From Reticulitermes speratus (taxonomy: Eukaryota; Arthropoda; Insecta; Blattodea; Rhinotermitidae): a stretch of DNA of 64,000 bases. Position 1 is the stretch's first letter. Each line of letters starts with the position of its first letter. This document shows positions 22,521 through 34,338 of the stretch, one piece after another. The notes below the pieces were generated by a model. The model worked only from the letters and a program-made list of their open reading frames with translations, had not been told where the DNA came from and made no database searches. The translations under genes and the position numbers were made by a program. The stretch lies in assembly GCA_021186555.1 (NCBI GenBank), contig JAJKFL010000004.1:41274351-41338350 (forward strand), given 5' to 3'.

Positions 22521-22715
22521 CAGTTGATTCCCTACGTGGTAGAAAACACCTCGCACCCTCTACAAAGACCAACCGGTTAATGTCGTACAGGGAAGTTATC
22601 GCTGTTTGCTGTGAGACTCACACTAAACACACAAACACGCTGCGTGGGCAAGCTGTAGATTTTCTTAATGTTACAAGAGGTGGTGCATATAGTTACCACT
22701 GTGCACTGGGATAAA
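22521..22715 (-). mobile_element. Single-unit copy of the 114-bp TTAA element
   Basis: ACCAACCGGTTAATGTCGTA, TATCGCTGTTTGCTGTGAGA, then GTGGGCAAGCTGTAGATTTT and GGTGCATATAGTTACCACTG track one minus-strand unit plus head of the arrays. The unit is not duplicated here. Confidence 0.7.
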
Positions 22716-23032
22716 CAATTTCTTTGGCTGGGATTATACAATTCACAGTGGCATTTTTCTCTAACGCTGAGACTGCGAGTTCGAATTCCGATAACAGTAT
22801 CGATATATCGATATCGGTTTGTGTTGTGTGTGCAGAGACCCTGTGTAGGCCGATCCTCTGTCTAAGGCAAGGACTTCAAAGCTGAAATATTGCGCGAGTC
22901 AAACGGATAATTTTGAAATTTAAGGCGGGCCCCACGTATTTACATTAAAATTAAACACACAATTGAGAATATTTCATGCACTTAATAACAAAATTAAAAT
23001 ATAAATTATGAATTTAAACTTTACTGCACAGT
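22716..23032. other. AT-rich; possible decayed family A SINE at about 22765-22865
   Basis: TGCGAGTTCGAATTCC, GTGTTGTGTGTGCAGAG and GGCCGATCC loosely follow the family A body after box B. Weak. Confidence 0.35.
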
Positions 23033-23266
23033 TGTCTGTGCTGACGTCTGCTGACCGTCAGCATACACAGACTGAGGGCCTTCCTCAGCCTGTCTGTGCT
23101 GACGTCTGCTGACCGTCAGCATACACAGACTGAGGGCCTTCCTCAGCCTGTCTGTGCTGACGTCTGCTGACCGTCAGCATACACAGACTGCGGGCCTTCC
23201 TCAGCCTGTCTGTGCTGACGTCTGCTGACCGTCAGCATACACAGACTGCGGGCCTTCCTCAGCCCG
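23033..23266. repeat. 58-bp tandem array, 4 copies, each with a hairpin
   Basis: Each unit holds GTCTGTGCTGACG and CGTCAGCATACACAGAC, which can pair as an interrupted stem. Confidence 0.95.
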
Positions 23267-23354
23267 CGGACCGTAGCAAAAAGAATTTTAAAATTAAAAA
23301 ATTTACTCAACACTGAGCCAGGCGTCAGTCTTTAATTGGAATGAAATCAGCGAG

Positions 23355-23735
23355 AGGACTGTGTACAGTGAACTGGGGGCCCCATGTGGCCCTCGTACCG
23401 TGTGACTGTGTACAGTGAACTGGGGACCCCATCTGGCCCTCGTACCGCGTGACTATGTACAGTGAACGGGGGGCCCCATGTGGCCCTCGTACCGCGTGAC
23501 TATGTACAGTGAACTGGGGGCCCCATGTGGCCCTCGTACCGCGTGACTGTGTACAGTGAACTGGGGACCCCATCTGGCCCTCGTACCGCGTGACTATGTA
23601 CAGTGAACTGGGGGCCCCATGTGGCCCTCGTACCGCGTGACTATGTACAGTGAACGGGGGGCCCCATGTGGCCCTCGTACCGCGTGACTGTGTACAGTGA
23701 ACTGGGGACCCCATGTGGCCCTCGTACCGCGTGTT
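23355..23735. repeat. 47-bp tandem array, 8 copies
   Basis: The unit runs GTGACTGTGTACAGTGAACT to CCATGTGGCCCTCGTACCGC. The minus frame through it is a periodic peptide. Confidence 0.95.
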
Positions 23736-23937
23736 TCGGAGTCCTGGTCTAAGCAGTGTTCCCCAAAATATCGTGACGATTCTTTAGTTTAGAATTGGTG
23801 GGTCAGAACAAACCAAAGGGCCGAGCTGCTGGTTGCTAATCCACTGTACGCCGTCAGTGACACTAGCACTGTCTGTTGGCTGCTGTAACACGTTGCTTGT
23901 TACTGGCGACTGTACCAACTGCACTCTCTACTGTAAG

Positions 23938-24135
23938 TCATAACTAACTGCATGGAGTGGAGTCCTTCGTGAGAAGCTAATAGTTCCTCAGCTAGTCAAC
24001 AAATTACATGAGTTGCAAGCTCATTATCGTGTTTGCAAGGTTACACGATTTGTCGCGATTAATTCAGTCCATGCCCTCTCATTCTATTTCTAAAGACCAA
24101 TTTTAATATTATCCTCCTATTACGTCCAAAAACTG
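23938..24135 (-). pseudogene. RTE-like LINE 3' end fragment
   Basis: The minus strand gives NRRIILKLVF (compare [10 protein letters not shown]) and RMRGHGLN. It is followed by a TTGACTAGCTGAGGAACTAT 3' UTR and an AGTTAGTTA tail at 23938-23950. Confidence 0.75.
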
Positions 24136-24583
24136 GGTAACATTTTGTAACGTGTTTACTTTTATGGTGAAGAATTATAAGCCCCCATGCTGAAGGACCA
24201 CCCCTTGTCGGTTTCTCGCAATATGAAACATTCTGTGGGTAATTTCTGGGGTTTTTAGTCTTTAAGGCAGATGGTCTATTGGTAACCACAGTGACTTGGC
24301 GGATTGATAGGGAATACAGCTGCAGGACCGTTTGGTTTGGGCCTACAGTTTGTGCGCCGTGCACTGTGATATGCGCATGCGCACCAGAATAGACGTATAC
24401 ATGGACTCGGCAGGTCTACAATCCCAGAAACGAATCCTCACGTATTCAGTACACTTTAGCCGCAAGTCTTGTCATTTTTTACATGTTTAAACACAGACGA
24501 ACGTAACCACTTCTATGTCTCTGTTCTGGTGCTCGCCTAGCCTCTGTCGGGTCCCCGACGGCAAAGAAAGGCGTGCCGATTAA
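24136..24583. other. No gene recognised
   Basis: A minus frame continues from the LINE fragment without further recognisable domains. Confidence 0.35.
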
Positions 24584-25012
24584 CCCTCTAAAGCCCAGTG
24601 GTTACTATATGTACCACCATGTTTAACATTCACAAATTCTACGTTCTGCCCACACAGTGTATTTATGTGTTTTGTGTGGATCTCAGAACAGACAGCGATT
24701 ATTTCACTGTACAACATTAACTGACTGGTTTGTATAACTGAGACGGAGTGTGTTTACTGCGCGGTACGGACTGTATTTATGTGTTTTGTGTGGATCTCAG
24801 AACAAACAGCGATTATTTCACTGTACAACATTAACTGACTGGTTTGTATAACTGAGACGGAGTGTGTTTACTGCGCGGTACGGACTGTATTTATGTGTTT
24901 TGTGTGGATCTCAGAACAAACAGCGATTATTTCACTGTACAGCATTAACTGACTGGTTTGTATAACTGAGACGGAGTGTGTTTACTGCGCGGTACGGACT
25001 GTATCTTTATAT
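24584..25012 (+). mobile_element. piggyBac-like TTAA element with three 114-bp units
   Basis: It starts at TTAACCCTCTAAAGCCCAG. TTAA plus CCCT is the usual piggyBac-type border. The head ends ACAGTGTATTTATGTG, then about three units follow and the end is GCGGTACGGACTGTATC. Confidence 0.82.
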
Positions 25013-25383
25013 ATAAGTGACGGGTCCTCACCGCCGTCATCATGACACTTATGTCTCTTGACATTTGCACTGTACTGTACGATAATGGGGGTTGACTTGT
25101 TGCTTAGTTTTGCGCACCTCATACTGCGCATGGCATTTTCAAGAGCAGCTTCTCATTGGTCCAACTCTCAGACTTTCCCGGGATTGGATCAATTCAGCCC
25201 CACTATGATCTCCTGCGTTTTTCCCCCTTTGTGATTCGGAATTTGAAATCAATGTCAGGTCACTCCATAATTCATTGCTAGGCGCCGAGGGAGACATTTG
25301 CGAAAAGAACATGATACCGTCACAGCAGAAAATTAGTTTTCATATTTTCAATACAAGACGGCAAAAAAGAGAAACTTTAGAAA
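25013..25383. other. No gene recognised
   Basis: Single-copy-looking sequence. Confidence 0.35.
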
Positions 25384-25520
25384 CCGGGGAGGATAATATT
25401 AAAATGAGCCTGAAAGAAATGGGTTGTGAATACAGTAACTGGATTCAGCTAGCTGAGGGTTGTGTCACAGCGAACACAGCTGTACATAACAGGGCGGTGG
25501 GATTCTTGACCGGCTGAGTA
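25384..25520 (+). pseudogene. RTE-like LINE C-terminal fragment
   Basis: GEDNIKMSLKEMGCE and LAEG matches [14 protein letters not shown] and LAQDRDRW of the better copies. It is followed by FLTG. Confidence 0.65.
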
Positions 25521-25559
25521 ACCACAGGGAAGATCACGTGCAGTTTAGTTTGTAGCCTA

Positions 25560-25740
25560 AAGGTTACGCAAATAGTGTTTATACGTTCGATTTCCGTCTA
25601 ACAGAGAACACTGCCTGCTTATTACAAGGACCAACCTGTTAACGTTAGTTTAGGAAAGTACCAGAGTGTTACTGTTAGAGTCTGCGAAACGTATGAATGT
25701 GGCGTATTGAATGTTAAAGCACGTGGTATATATATAATAG
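25560..25740 (-). mobile_element. Diverged single-unit 114-bp element, head-to-head with the next array
   Basis: GACCAACCTGTTAACG and AATGTTAAAGCACGTGGTAT keep the order of the minus-strand element. The plus-strand element begins directly afterwards, so the two heads face each other. Confidence 0.45.
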
Positions 25741-26155
25741 CCCAGTGGTTACTATACATACCACCATGTTTAATATTCACAAATTCTACGTTCTGCCCAC
25801 ACAGTGTATTTATGTGTTTTGTGTGGATCTCAGAACAAACAGCGATTATTTCACTGTACAACATTAACTGACTGGTTTGTATAACTGAGACGGAGTGTGT
25901 TTACTGCGCGGTACGGACTGTATTTATGTTTTGTGTGGATCTCAGAACAAACAGCGATTATTTCACTGTACAACATTAACTGACTGGTTTGTATAACTGA
26001 GACGGAGTGTGTTTACTGCGCGGTACGGACTGTATTTATGTGTTTTGTGTGGATCTCAGAACAAACAGCGATTATTTCACTGTACAATATTAACTGACTG
26101 GTTTGTATATCTGAGACGGAGTGTGTTTACTGCGCGGTACGAGCTGAGTATTAAA
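25741..26155 (+). mobile_element. 114-bp-unit TTAA element, three units
   Basis: The head is CCCAGTGGTTACTATACATA. Units follow, and the end is GCGCGGTACGAGCTGAGT as at 15.6 kb. One unit lacks TG in TTATGTGTTTTG. Confidence 0.8.
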
Positions 26156-26159
26156 AGTA

Positions 26160-28430
26160 ATTTTAGTCAATGAGTGGCACCGTGACAGGGTTTTCTCCCA
26201 GTACTTCAGTTTCCCCTGTCAGTATCATTCCACCAATGCTCCATACTTATTCATTCATCTACCACCAACGCTGTATAATGTTTTTCTCCCAGTACTTAAG
26301 TTTCCCCTGTCAGTATCATTCCACCAATGCTCCATACTCATTCATCCATCTACCACCAACGCTGTATAATGTTTTTCTCCCAGTACTTCAGTTTCCCCTG
26401 TCAGTATCATTCCACCAATGCTCCATACTCATTCATTCATCTACCACCAACGCTGTATAATGTTTTTCTCCCAGTACTTAAGTTTCCCCTGTCAGTATCA
26501 TTCCACCAATGCTCCATACTCATTCATCCATCTACCACCAACGCTGTATAATGTTTTTCTCCCAGTACTTCAGTTTCCCCTGTCAGTATCATTCCACCAA
26601 CGCTCCATACTCATTCATCCATCTACGATCAACGCTGTATAATGTTTTTCTCCCAGTACTTAAGTTTCCCCTGTCAGTATCATTCCACCAATGCTCCATA
26701 CTCATTCATCCATCTACCACCAACGCTGTATAATGTTTTTCTCCCAGTACTTCAGTTTCCCCTGTCAGTATCATTCCACCAATGCTCCATACTCATTCAT
26801 TCATCTACCACCAACACTGTATAATGTTTCTCTCCCAGTACTTCAGTTTCCCCTGTCAGTATCATTCCACCAATGCTCCATACTCATTCATTCATCTACC
26901 ACCAACGCTGAATAATGTTTCTCTCCCAGTACTTCAGTTTCCCCTGTCAGTATCATTCCACCAATGCTCCATACTCATTCATCCATCTACCACCAACGCT
27001 GTATAATGTTTCTCTCCCAGTACTTCAGTTTCCCCTGTCAGTATCATTCCACCAATGCTCCATACTCATTCATCCATCTACCATCAACGCTGTATAATGT
27101 TTTTCTCCCAGTACTTAAGTTTCCCCTGTCAGTATCATTCCACCAATGCTCCATACTTATTCATCCATCTACCACCAACGCTGTATAATGTTTTTCTCCC
27201 AGTACTTCAGTTTCCCCTGTCAGTATCATTCCACCAATGCTCCATACTCATTCATTCATCTACCACCAACACTGTATAATGTTTCTCTCCCAGTACTTCA
27301 GTTTCCCTGTCAGTATCATTCCACCAATGCTCCATACTCATTCATTCATCTACCACCAACGCTGTATAATGTTTCTCTCCCAGTACTTCAGTTTCCCCTG
27401 TCAGTATCATTCCACCAATGCTCCATACTCATTCATTCATCTACCACCAACGCTGTATAATGTTTCTCTCCCAGTACTTCAGTTTCCCCTGTCAGTATCA
27501 TTCCACCAATGCTCCATACTCATTCATCCATCTACCACCAACGCTGTATAATGTTTCTCTCCCAGTACTTCAGTTTCCCCTGTCAGTATCATTCCACCAA
27601 CGCTCCATACTCATTCATCGATCTACCACCAACGCTGTATAATGTTTCTCTCCCAGTACTTCAGTTTCCCCTGTCAGTATCATTCCACCAATGCTCCATA
27701 CTCATTCATTCATCTACCACCAACGCTGTATAATGTTTCTCTCCCAGTACTTCAGTTTCCCCTGTCAGTATCATTCCACCAATGCTCCATACTCATTCAT
27801 CCATCTACCACCAACGCTGTATAATGTTTCTCTCCCAGTACTTCAGTTTCCCCTGTCAGTATCATTCCACCAACGCTCCATACTCATTCATCGATCTACC
27901 ACCAACGCTGTATAATGTTTCTCTCCCAGTACTTCAGTTTTCCCCTGTCAGTATCATTCCACCAACGCTCCATACTCATTCATACATCTACCACCAACGC
28001 TGTATAATGTTTTTCTCCCAGTACTTCAGTTTTCCCCTGTCAGTATCATTCCACCAACGCTCCATACTCATTCATACATCTACCACCAACGCTGTATAAT
28101 GTTTCTCTCCCAGTACTTCAGTTTCCCCTGTCAGTATTATTCCACCAACGCTCCATACTCATTCATCCATCTACCACCAACGCTGTATGATGTTTCTCTC
28201 CCAGTACTTGAATTTTCACCTGTCAGTATCATTCTCCCAATGCTCCATATCCATCTTCATCTACATGTTGCTTTTACCAGAAGGACAAACGGGCGAAGCC
28301 TGGGAACCTCCCAAACAGCAATTCGCTTTCGGAAATCGGGTTGCATTGGCTAGGAAAGTAGGCCTACTGTCTCCTTTCGCTCCTAATCAGTTACGCTTTG
28401 CGTTGTGGCAGTCGCCAAAGGAATGCTTAT
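26160..28430 (+). mobile_element. SINE family D with internal 91-bp unit expanded about 22-fold
   Basis: The tRNA-like head is missing. It enters at GAGTGGCACCGTGACAGGG, then 91-bp units (CTCCCAGTACTTCAGTTTCC ... CCACCAATGCTCCATACTCA ... CGCTGTATAATG) run to about 28245. The unique 3' body TTGCTTTTACCAGAAGGACA ... GCATTGGCTAGGAAAG follows. In 26190-26800 units with CTTAAG and CTTCAG alternate, giving a 182-bp higher-order period. Later units are mostly of one type. Many overlapping 74-codon frames are periodic artefacts. Confidence 0.88.
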
Positions 28431-29357
28431 CCATCACTTCGCAACTTTTCGACACAGCTGCTGTTGCGCCATTCGGTTCACATACCAACATACCAAGCAG
28501 TGACCTCGGGTCAGCAGAACCTGACTGTGAGCAGGTTACCTCAGCGGTTCAGAAGCTTGCAGATTCGGTTATGCGAATGAGCAGAGGAACCTGAAGATGC
28601 AGATGGCGCATTGACACACAGTGAGCCTACCGACAGCTAGTTTGACGATGCTGGAACACACATGATGCATTTGGGCAGCGCGACAGAAAACGTGTGTTAA
28701 GCAATTCGCCTGTTAGCTTTGTCATGTCGGTTTGTCTGTCTTCGCATGTAAAAACGCGAGAAACACTGAATGAAGTTTCATGAAATTTAGTAGTGATGAC
28801 TTTTACTAAAGTTTGTCGAAACTTCATCATTTTTTTTGCAAGTTAAACAGACTTAACTCATGTTCTTTACTTCATAAATGAGCCCATAATCGAGATTTCT
28901 TTAAAATAATCGTGGCCCACTCAGTTCATGTTTTGTTACAAAATGCAATGACGTGTGAGGTAGCTCAGTTTTGTAGGATATCAAGAGAGAAAGCAGCATT
29001 TGAAGTAAAGGCTCTGGACCGTTGCTGCACGTGACGAAGCAGTCTGCGCTGTGAAGCCCTCTGAGCGCAGACATTTGTACTAAAATGGAGGCTTTCTAAC
29101 AGTTTTGAGCGTGGCTTCATGTACCGAATTTAATTAAAATTTGTTACGTGTTTTGAAAATGTAACAAACGGATGGAATAAAATCGCCTTCTTCAAATTCC
29201 TCAATGTTTTGCTCCGAGTGCAAAATTGCACAAAAATTGCAAATGTAAGAAAATGTGCGAGCTTTCTGATCGGACTTAAGCCTAAGAAGCAACTTGCTTG
29301 CCAAGCAATTCACGTTGCTTCACCTGTAATATCTGTCCGTGCCGCTGAGTTCGCTTT
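28431..29357. other. No gene recognised
   Basis: The frame running out of the SINE ends by 28594. 28740-28830 (AATGAAGTTTCATGAAAT) resembles part of 41.3 kb, a possible old repeat. Confidence 0.35.
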
Positions 29358-29391
29358 CTGTCTGTCTCTGTCTGTCTGTCTGTCTGTCTGT
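29358..29391. repeat. (TCTG)n microsatellite
   Basis: Nearly perfect tetranucleotide run. Confidence 0.92.
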
Positions 29392-29654
29392 GCGGGTTGC
29401 AGCAGGTGACGATATGTTTGCCTCTGTATGGATCTCGTTGTCATGGCAACCAGAAACTCTTTAATCAATAACCAAGGTAGCTGCTGCAGGAGCTGCCTCC
29501 TTTTGCGTGCAACAGTGGCTCAAGTTCCAGAACAGTTTCCCACATGCTGCAGTGACACTGTCACGTTGTAACTGGACGTGCTGGATGCTTGTTGGTTTGT
29601 CGAAACGTCGTTTCAGTTGTAGAATTGAAACGAACTGAATTGGATTGGAAGACT

Positions 29655-29930
29655 GACTGACCGAGTGACTGACTGAGTGACTCCATTCAGAGATGTCCTT
29701 CCTCAGCTGGTCAAGAAATTCGCCGCCTTTTATAAAACCCGAAGGTTCATTACCGTACTGACAACAGCCCGTCACTTTTCCCAATTCTGAGTCAGATTAA
29801 TCCAGCCTCTACACTCCCATCCTATTTCTGTAAGGCCTACTTTAATATCATACGCCAATTCACGCCTAGTTATTCGGGTTTCTCGCAAAATCCTTCTACC
29901 TTCTTCATGCCGCATTAGGAACAGTCAGGC
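29655..29930 (-). pseudogene. RTE-like LINE 3' end
   Basis: Minus strand: GNEPSGFIKGGEFLDQLRKD, the translated 3' UTR region common to this LINE, with a GACT-rich tail at the left (29655-29685) and coding remnants to about 29930. 5'-truncated and decayed. Confidence 0.7.
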
Positions 29931-30280
29931 GAATGACTAAGTAAGATCGACGCGGCACGGACGATGCTTAGCGGGCTGCAGATGTGATGTTGACATCAGA
30001 GCGTCATTAAACATTAGCGCCTCCTGATGACGTAGCCACCGGAAGCACAGCTGATGTGGGCGCAGCTTGAGGATGAACGTGTGTCTTAACGTGTGTCTTA
30101 ACGAGTGTCTTAACGTGTGTCTTAACGAGTGTTTTAACGTGACCCCGCAGGCTGTCGGACACTGAGATGGGTGTGTCATAGCTCTGAAGATGGAACAGGT
30201 CACAAACGCCTAATTCGTGCAGCTGATGATTGTTAGTGAACGGTAGCTACAGGCTGCGTCCAATCAGTAAGATTACCTTG
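29931..30280. repeat. Mostly single-copy; 12-bp tandem repeat at 30079-30140
   Basis: GTGTGTCTTAAC and GAGTGTCTTAAC alternate five to six times. No gene recognised around it. Confidence 0.7.
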
Positions 30281-31150
30281 GTTACACAAAAGTATCGCTG
30301 TGTCATTACAATGTCAAACGTAGCTCACTTGTTACACAAAAGTATCGCTGTGTCATTACAATGTTAAACGTAGCTCACTTGTTACACAACAGTATCGCTG
30401 TGTCATTACAATATTAAACGTAGCTCACTTGCTACACAAAAGTATCGCTGTGTCATTACAATATTAAACGTAGCTCACTTGTTACACAAAAGTATCGCTG
30501 TGTCATTACAATGTTAAACGTAGCTCACTTGTTACACAAAAGTATCGCTGTGTCATTACAATGTTAAACGTAGCTCACTTGTTACACAAAAGTATCGCTG
30601 TGTCATTACAATGTTAAACGTAGCTCACTTGTTACACAACAGTATCGCTGTGTCATTACAATATTAAACGTAGCTCACTTGCTACACAAAAGTATCGCTG
30701 TGTCATTACAATATTAAACGTAGCTCACTTGTTACACAAAAGTATCGCTGTGTCATTACAATGTTAAACGTAGCTCACTTGTTACACAAAAGTATCGCTG
30801 TGTCATTACAATGTTAAACGTAGCTCACTTGTTACACAACAGTATCGCTGTGTCATTACAATGTTAAACGTAGCTCACTTGTTACACAAAAGTATCGCTG
30901 TGTCAGTACAATGTTAAACGTAGCTCACTTGTTACACAAAAGTATCGCTGTGTCATTACAATGTTAAACGTAGCTCACTTGTTACACAAAAGTATCGCTG
31001 TGTCATTACAATGTTAAACGTAGCTCACTTGTTACACAAAAGTATCGCTGTGTCATTACAATGTTAAACGTAGCTCACTTGTTACACAAAAGTATCGCTG
31101 TGTCATTACAATGTTAAACGTAGCTCACTTGTTACACAACAGTATCATTA
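30281..31150. repeat. 50-bp tandem array, about 17 copies
   Basis: The unit is GTTACACAAAAGTATCGCTG, TGTCATTACAATGTTAAACG and TAGCTCACTT. The variant pattern CACAAC / ATATTAAACG / GCTACACA at 30381-30480 recurs at 30631-30730, a 250-bp higher-order duplication. Confidence 0.96.
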
Positions 31151-31243
31151 CAGTTCACCGTAATCCGCGAGCACATTGATATATTTATGATATGACATAT
31201 GACATTTATTAACTGCGATTGTTTTGTCACCTGTGGCAGTGGT

Positions 31244-31336
31244 CAGTCCGTACACTGTACACAGTCCGTACACTGTACACAGTCCGTACACTGTACACAG
31301 TCCGTACACTGTACACAGTCCGTACACTGTACACAG
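31244..31336. repeat. 18-bp tandem array, 5 copies
   Basis: CAGTCCGTACACTGTACA repeats; GTACACTGTAC is palindromic. AC-rich low-complexity DNA follows to 31440. Confidence 0.93.
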
Positions 31337-31503
31337 ATAGACAGAAGGACAACAACTATATACATAAGCAGACAGATACACAAAACTACAAAAACACAGA
31401 GCACACAAAATAGAAGGCAAGACATACAAAACATGACAACAAACATAAGACGAACATACAATTTCTTCAACAAACAAATGCACCTTTTTATTTCTGTTCA
31501 ATT

Positions 31504-31548
31504 CACCCTACACATGTTTCGGCCGTAACTCTGCCATCATCACGGTAC
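31504..31548 (-). ncRNA. Hammerhead-like motif, C3-to-G variant
   Basis: Minus strand: TACC, GTGATGA, short stem II GGC/GCC, GAAACATGTGTA, GGGT. Stem III is ACA/TGT and the triplet is GTA. The C3 change argues against strong activity. Confidence 0.45.
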
Positions 31549-31726
31549 ATTGATAAGTTCACTTCACCGTTCACTGGTCCATTTGGTATTATCACAACCG
31601 TTACACTGTTTAAGGCTATTATTTACGTTGGCAATCACCGGTGTACACAATTTGTTCAAGTAGTTTCTTGAAATGTCTTGTAATAATACCAAATGGACCA
31701 GTGAACAGTGAAGTGAACTTATCAAC

Positions 31727-31772
31727 GTACCGTGGTGATGGCAGAGTTACGGCCGAAACATGTGTAGGGTGA
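31727..31772 (+). ncRNA. Hammerhead-like motif, C3-to-G variant
   Basis: TACC, GTGGTGA (N7 = G), GGC/GCC stem II, GAAACATGTGTA, GGGT. It is the inverted partner of the 31504 copy. The predicted cleavage site, after 31766, is about 64 nt before the 35-bp array. Confidence 0.45.
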
Positions 31773-31829
31773 ATTGAACAGAAATACGAAAATAAAAAGT
31801 GTATTTGTTGGTTGAAGAAATTGAAAATT

Positions 31830-33745
31830 GATGTCAAGATGCACGTTGAACACAACGTAAAATTAATGTCAAGATGCACGTTGAACACAACGTAAAGTTA
31901 ATGGCAAGATGCACGTTGAACACAACGTAAAATTAATGTCAAGATGCACGTTGAACACAACGTAAAGTTAATGTCAAGATGCACGTTGAACACAACGTAA
32001 AATTAATGTCAAGATGCACGGTGAACACAACGTAAAGTTAATGTCAAGATGCACGATGAACACAACGTAAAATTAATGTCAAGATGCACGTTGAACACAA
32101 CGTAAAGTTAATGTCAAGATGCACGTTGAACACAACGTAAAATTAATGTCAAGATGCACGTTGAACACAACGTAAAATTAATGTCAAGATGCACGGTGAA
32201 CACAACGTAAAGTTAATGTCAAGATGCACGTTGAACACAACGTAAAATTAATGTCAAGATGCACGTTGAACACAACGTAAAGTTAATGTCAAGATGCACG
32301 GTGAACACAACGTGAAATTAATGTCAAGATGCACGGTGAACACAACGTAAAGTTAATGTCAAGATGCACGTTGAACACAACGTAAAGTTAATGTCAAGAT
32401 GCACGATGAACACAACGTAAAGTTAATGTCAAGATGCACGATGAACACAACGTAAAGTTAATGTCAAGATGCACGATGAACACAACGTAAAGTTAATGTC
32501 AAGATGCACGATGAACACAACGTAAAGTTAATGTCAAGATGCACGATGAACACAACGTGAAATTAATGTCAAGATGCACGGTGAACACAACGTAAAGTTA
32601 ATGTCAAGATGCACGGTGAACACAACGTAAAGTTAATGTCAAGATGCACGATGAACACAACGTAAAGTTAATGTCAAGATGCACGGTGAACACAACGTAA
32701 AGTTAATGTCAAGATGCACGGTGAACACAACGTAAAGTTAATGTCAAGATGCACGATGAACACAACGTAAAGTTAATGTCAAGATGCACGGTGAACACAA
32801 CGTAAAGTTAATGTCAAGATGCACGATGAACACAACGTAAAGTTAATGTCAAGATGCACGATGAACACAACGTAAAGTTAATGTCAAGATGCACGATGAA
32901 CACAACGTAAAGTTAATGTCAAGATGCACGGTGAACACAACGTAAAGTTAATGTCAAGATGCACGTTGAACACAACGTAAAGTTAATGTCAAGATGCACG
33001 GTGAACACAACGTAAAGTTAATGTCAAGATGCACGGTGAACACAACGTAAAGTTAATGTCAAGATGCACGATGAACACAACGTAAAGTTAATGTCAAGAT
33101 GCACGTTGAACACAACGTAAAGTTAATGTCAAGATGCACGATGAACACAACGTAAAGTTAATGTCAAGATGCACGGTGAACACAACGTAAAGTTAATGTC
33201 AAGATGCACGTTGAACACAACGTAAAGTTAATGTCAAGATGCACGGTGAACACAACGTAAAGTTAATGTCAAGATGCACGGTGAACACAACGTAAAGTTA
33301 ATGTCAAGATGCACGATGAACACAACGTAAAGTTAATGTCAAGATGCACGTTGAACACAACGTAAAGTTAATGTCAAGATGCACGATGAACACAACGTAA
33401 AGTTAATGTCAAGATGCACGTTGAACACAACGTAAAGTTAAAGTCAAGATGCACGGTGAACACAACGTAAAGTTAATGTCAAGATGCACGTTGAACACAA
33501 CGTAAAGTTAATGTCAAGATGCACGATGAACACAACGTAAAGTTAATGTCAAGATGCACGTTGAACACAACGTAAAGTTAAAGTCAAGATGCACGATGAA
33601 CACAACGTAAAGTTAATGTCAAGATGCACGTTGAACACAACGTAAAGTTAATGTCAAGATGCACGTTGAACACAACGTAAAGTTAATGTCAAGATGCACG
33701 ATGAACACAACGTAAAGTTAATGTCAAGATGCACGTTGAACACAA
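31830..33745. repeat. 35-bp satellite array, about 55 copies
   Basis: The unit is GTTAATGTCAAGATGCACGN plus TGAACACAACGTAAA; N is T, G or A in mosaic blocks. The sequence ATGCACGGTGAACACAACGT also occurs as a single-copy tail after the hammerhead motif at 35.5 kb (ATGCAAGGTGAACACGACGT). The array is therefore best explained as amplification of the element's own tail. Confidence 0.96.
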
Positions 33746-33749
33746 CGTA

Positions 33750-34338
33750 TGTAGGCTAGTCAAAAAAGAGTGAGAATTAATTTATTACTCACCAAATACG
33801 TTAGGCAGAGTCCAACTTGATACAGTCTGCTGTATGCACGTGGCCAAACGTGTCTGCCAGTCCTGGAACACGTGCTGGAACACATTTTTTGACATCGTCT
33901 TCAGAACCGTCTCCGCCCTCTTCAGAACGGCCGTTGAGGAGTCGAAACGCCGGCCCCGCAGCTCCGATTTCAGGCGAGGAAACAGAAAAGAAGCACACGG
34001 AGCAAGGTCCGTTCTGTACGGAGGGTGCGGCACACATTCGATGTTTTTTCGGGCAGTGACAGTTTTGAAGACCCTGGCCGAACACATCCGACGAAAACGC
34101 CCTGAGCTTCATCCATCTCGTTGGCGCCTACACCACGATAATGCACGCCCTCACGTTTCGAACGTTGTTGCCCAATATTTAGCCCGAAAAAACATCTAAT
34201 GTGTTCCAGCACGTGTTCCAGGACTGGCAGACACGTTTGGCCACGTGCATACAGCAGACTGTATCAAGTTGGACTCTGCCTAACGTATTTGGTGAGTAAT
34301 AAATTAATTCTCACTCTTTTTTGACTAGCCTACGTAAA
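33750..34338. mobile_element. Fold-back mariner: two truncated copies head to head
   Basis: The terminal inverted repeats GTAGGCTAGTCAAAAAAGAG and complement bound the unit, with TA at both borders. The left half encodes, on minus, transposase C-terminal sequence: ARKNIECVPHPPYRTDLAPC (the mariner HPPYSPDLAP block), then LKSELRGRRFDSS. The right half encodes, on plus, LHHDNARPHVSNVVAQYLAR, then jumps by deletion to the shared 3' end. Both ends come from the same transposon end. Neither half holds a full DDD catalytic domain. It sits at a TA of the satellite unit (CACAACG-TA-AAATTAAT). Confidence 0.82.

Noticed and set aside
29560..29620. GTCGAAACGTCG as another hammerhead
   Set aside because: There is no CUGANGA box or stem II in the right place on either strand.
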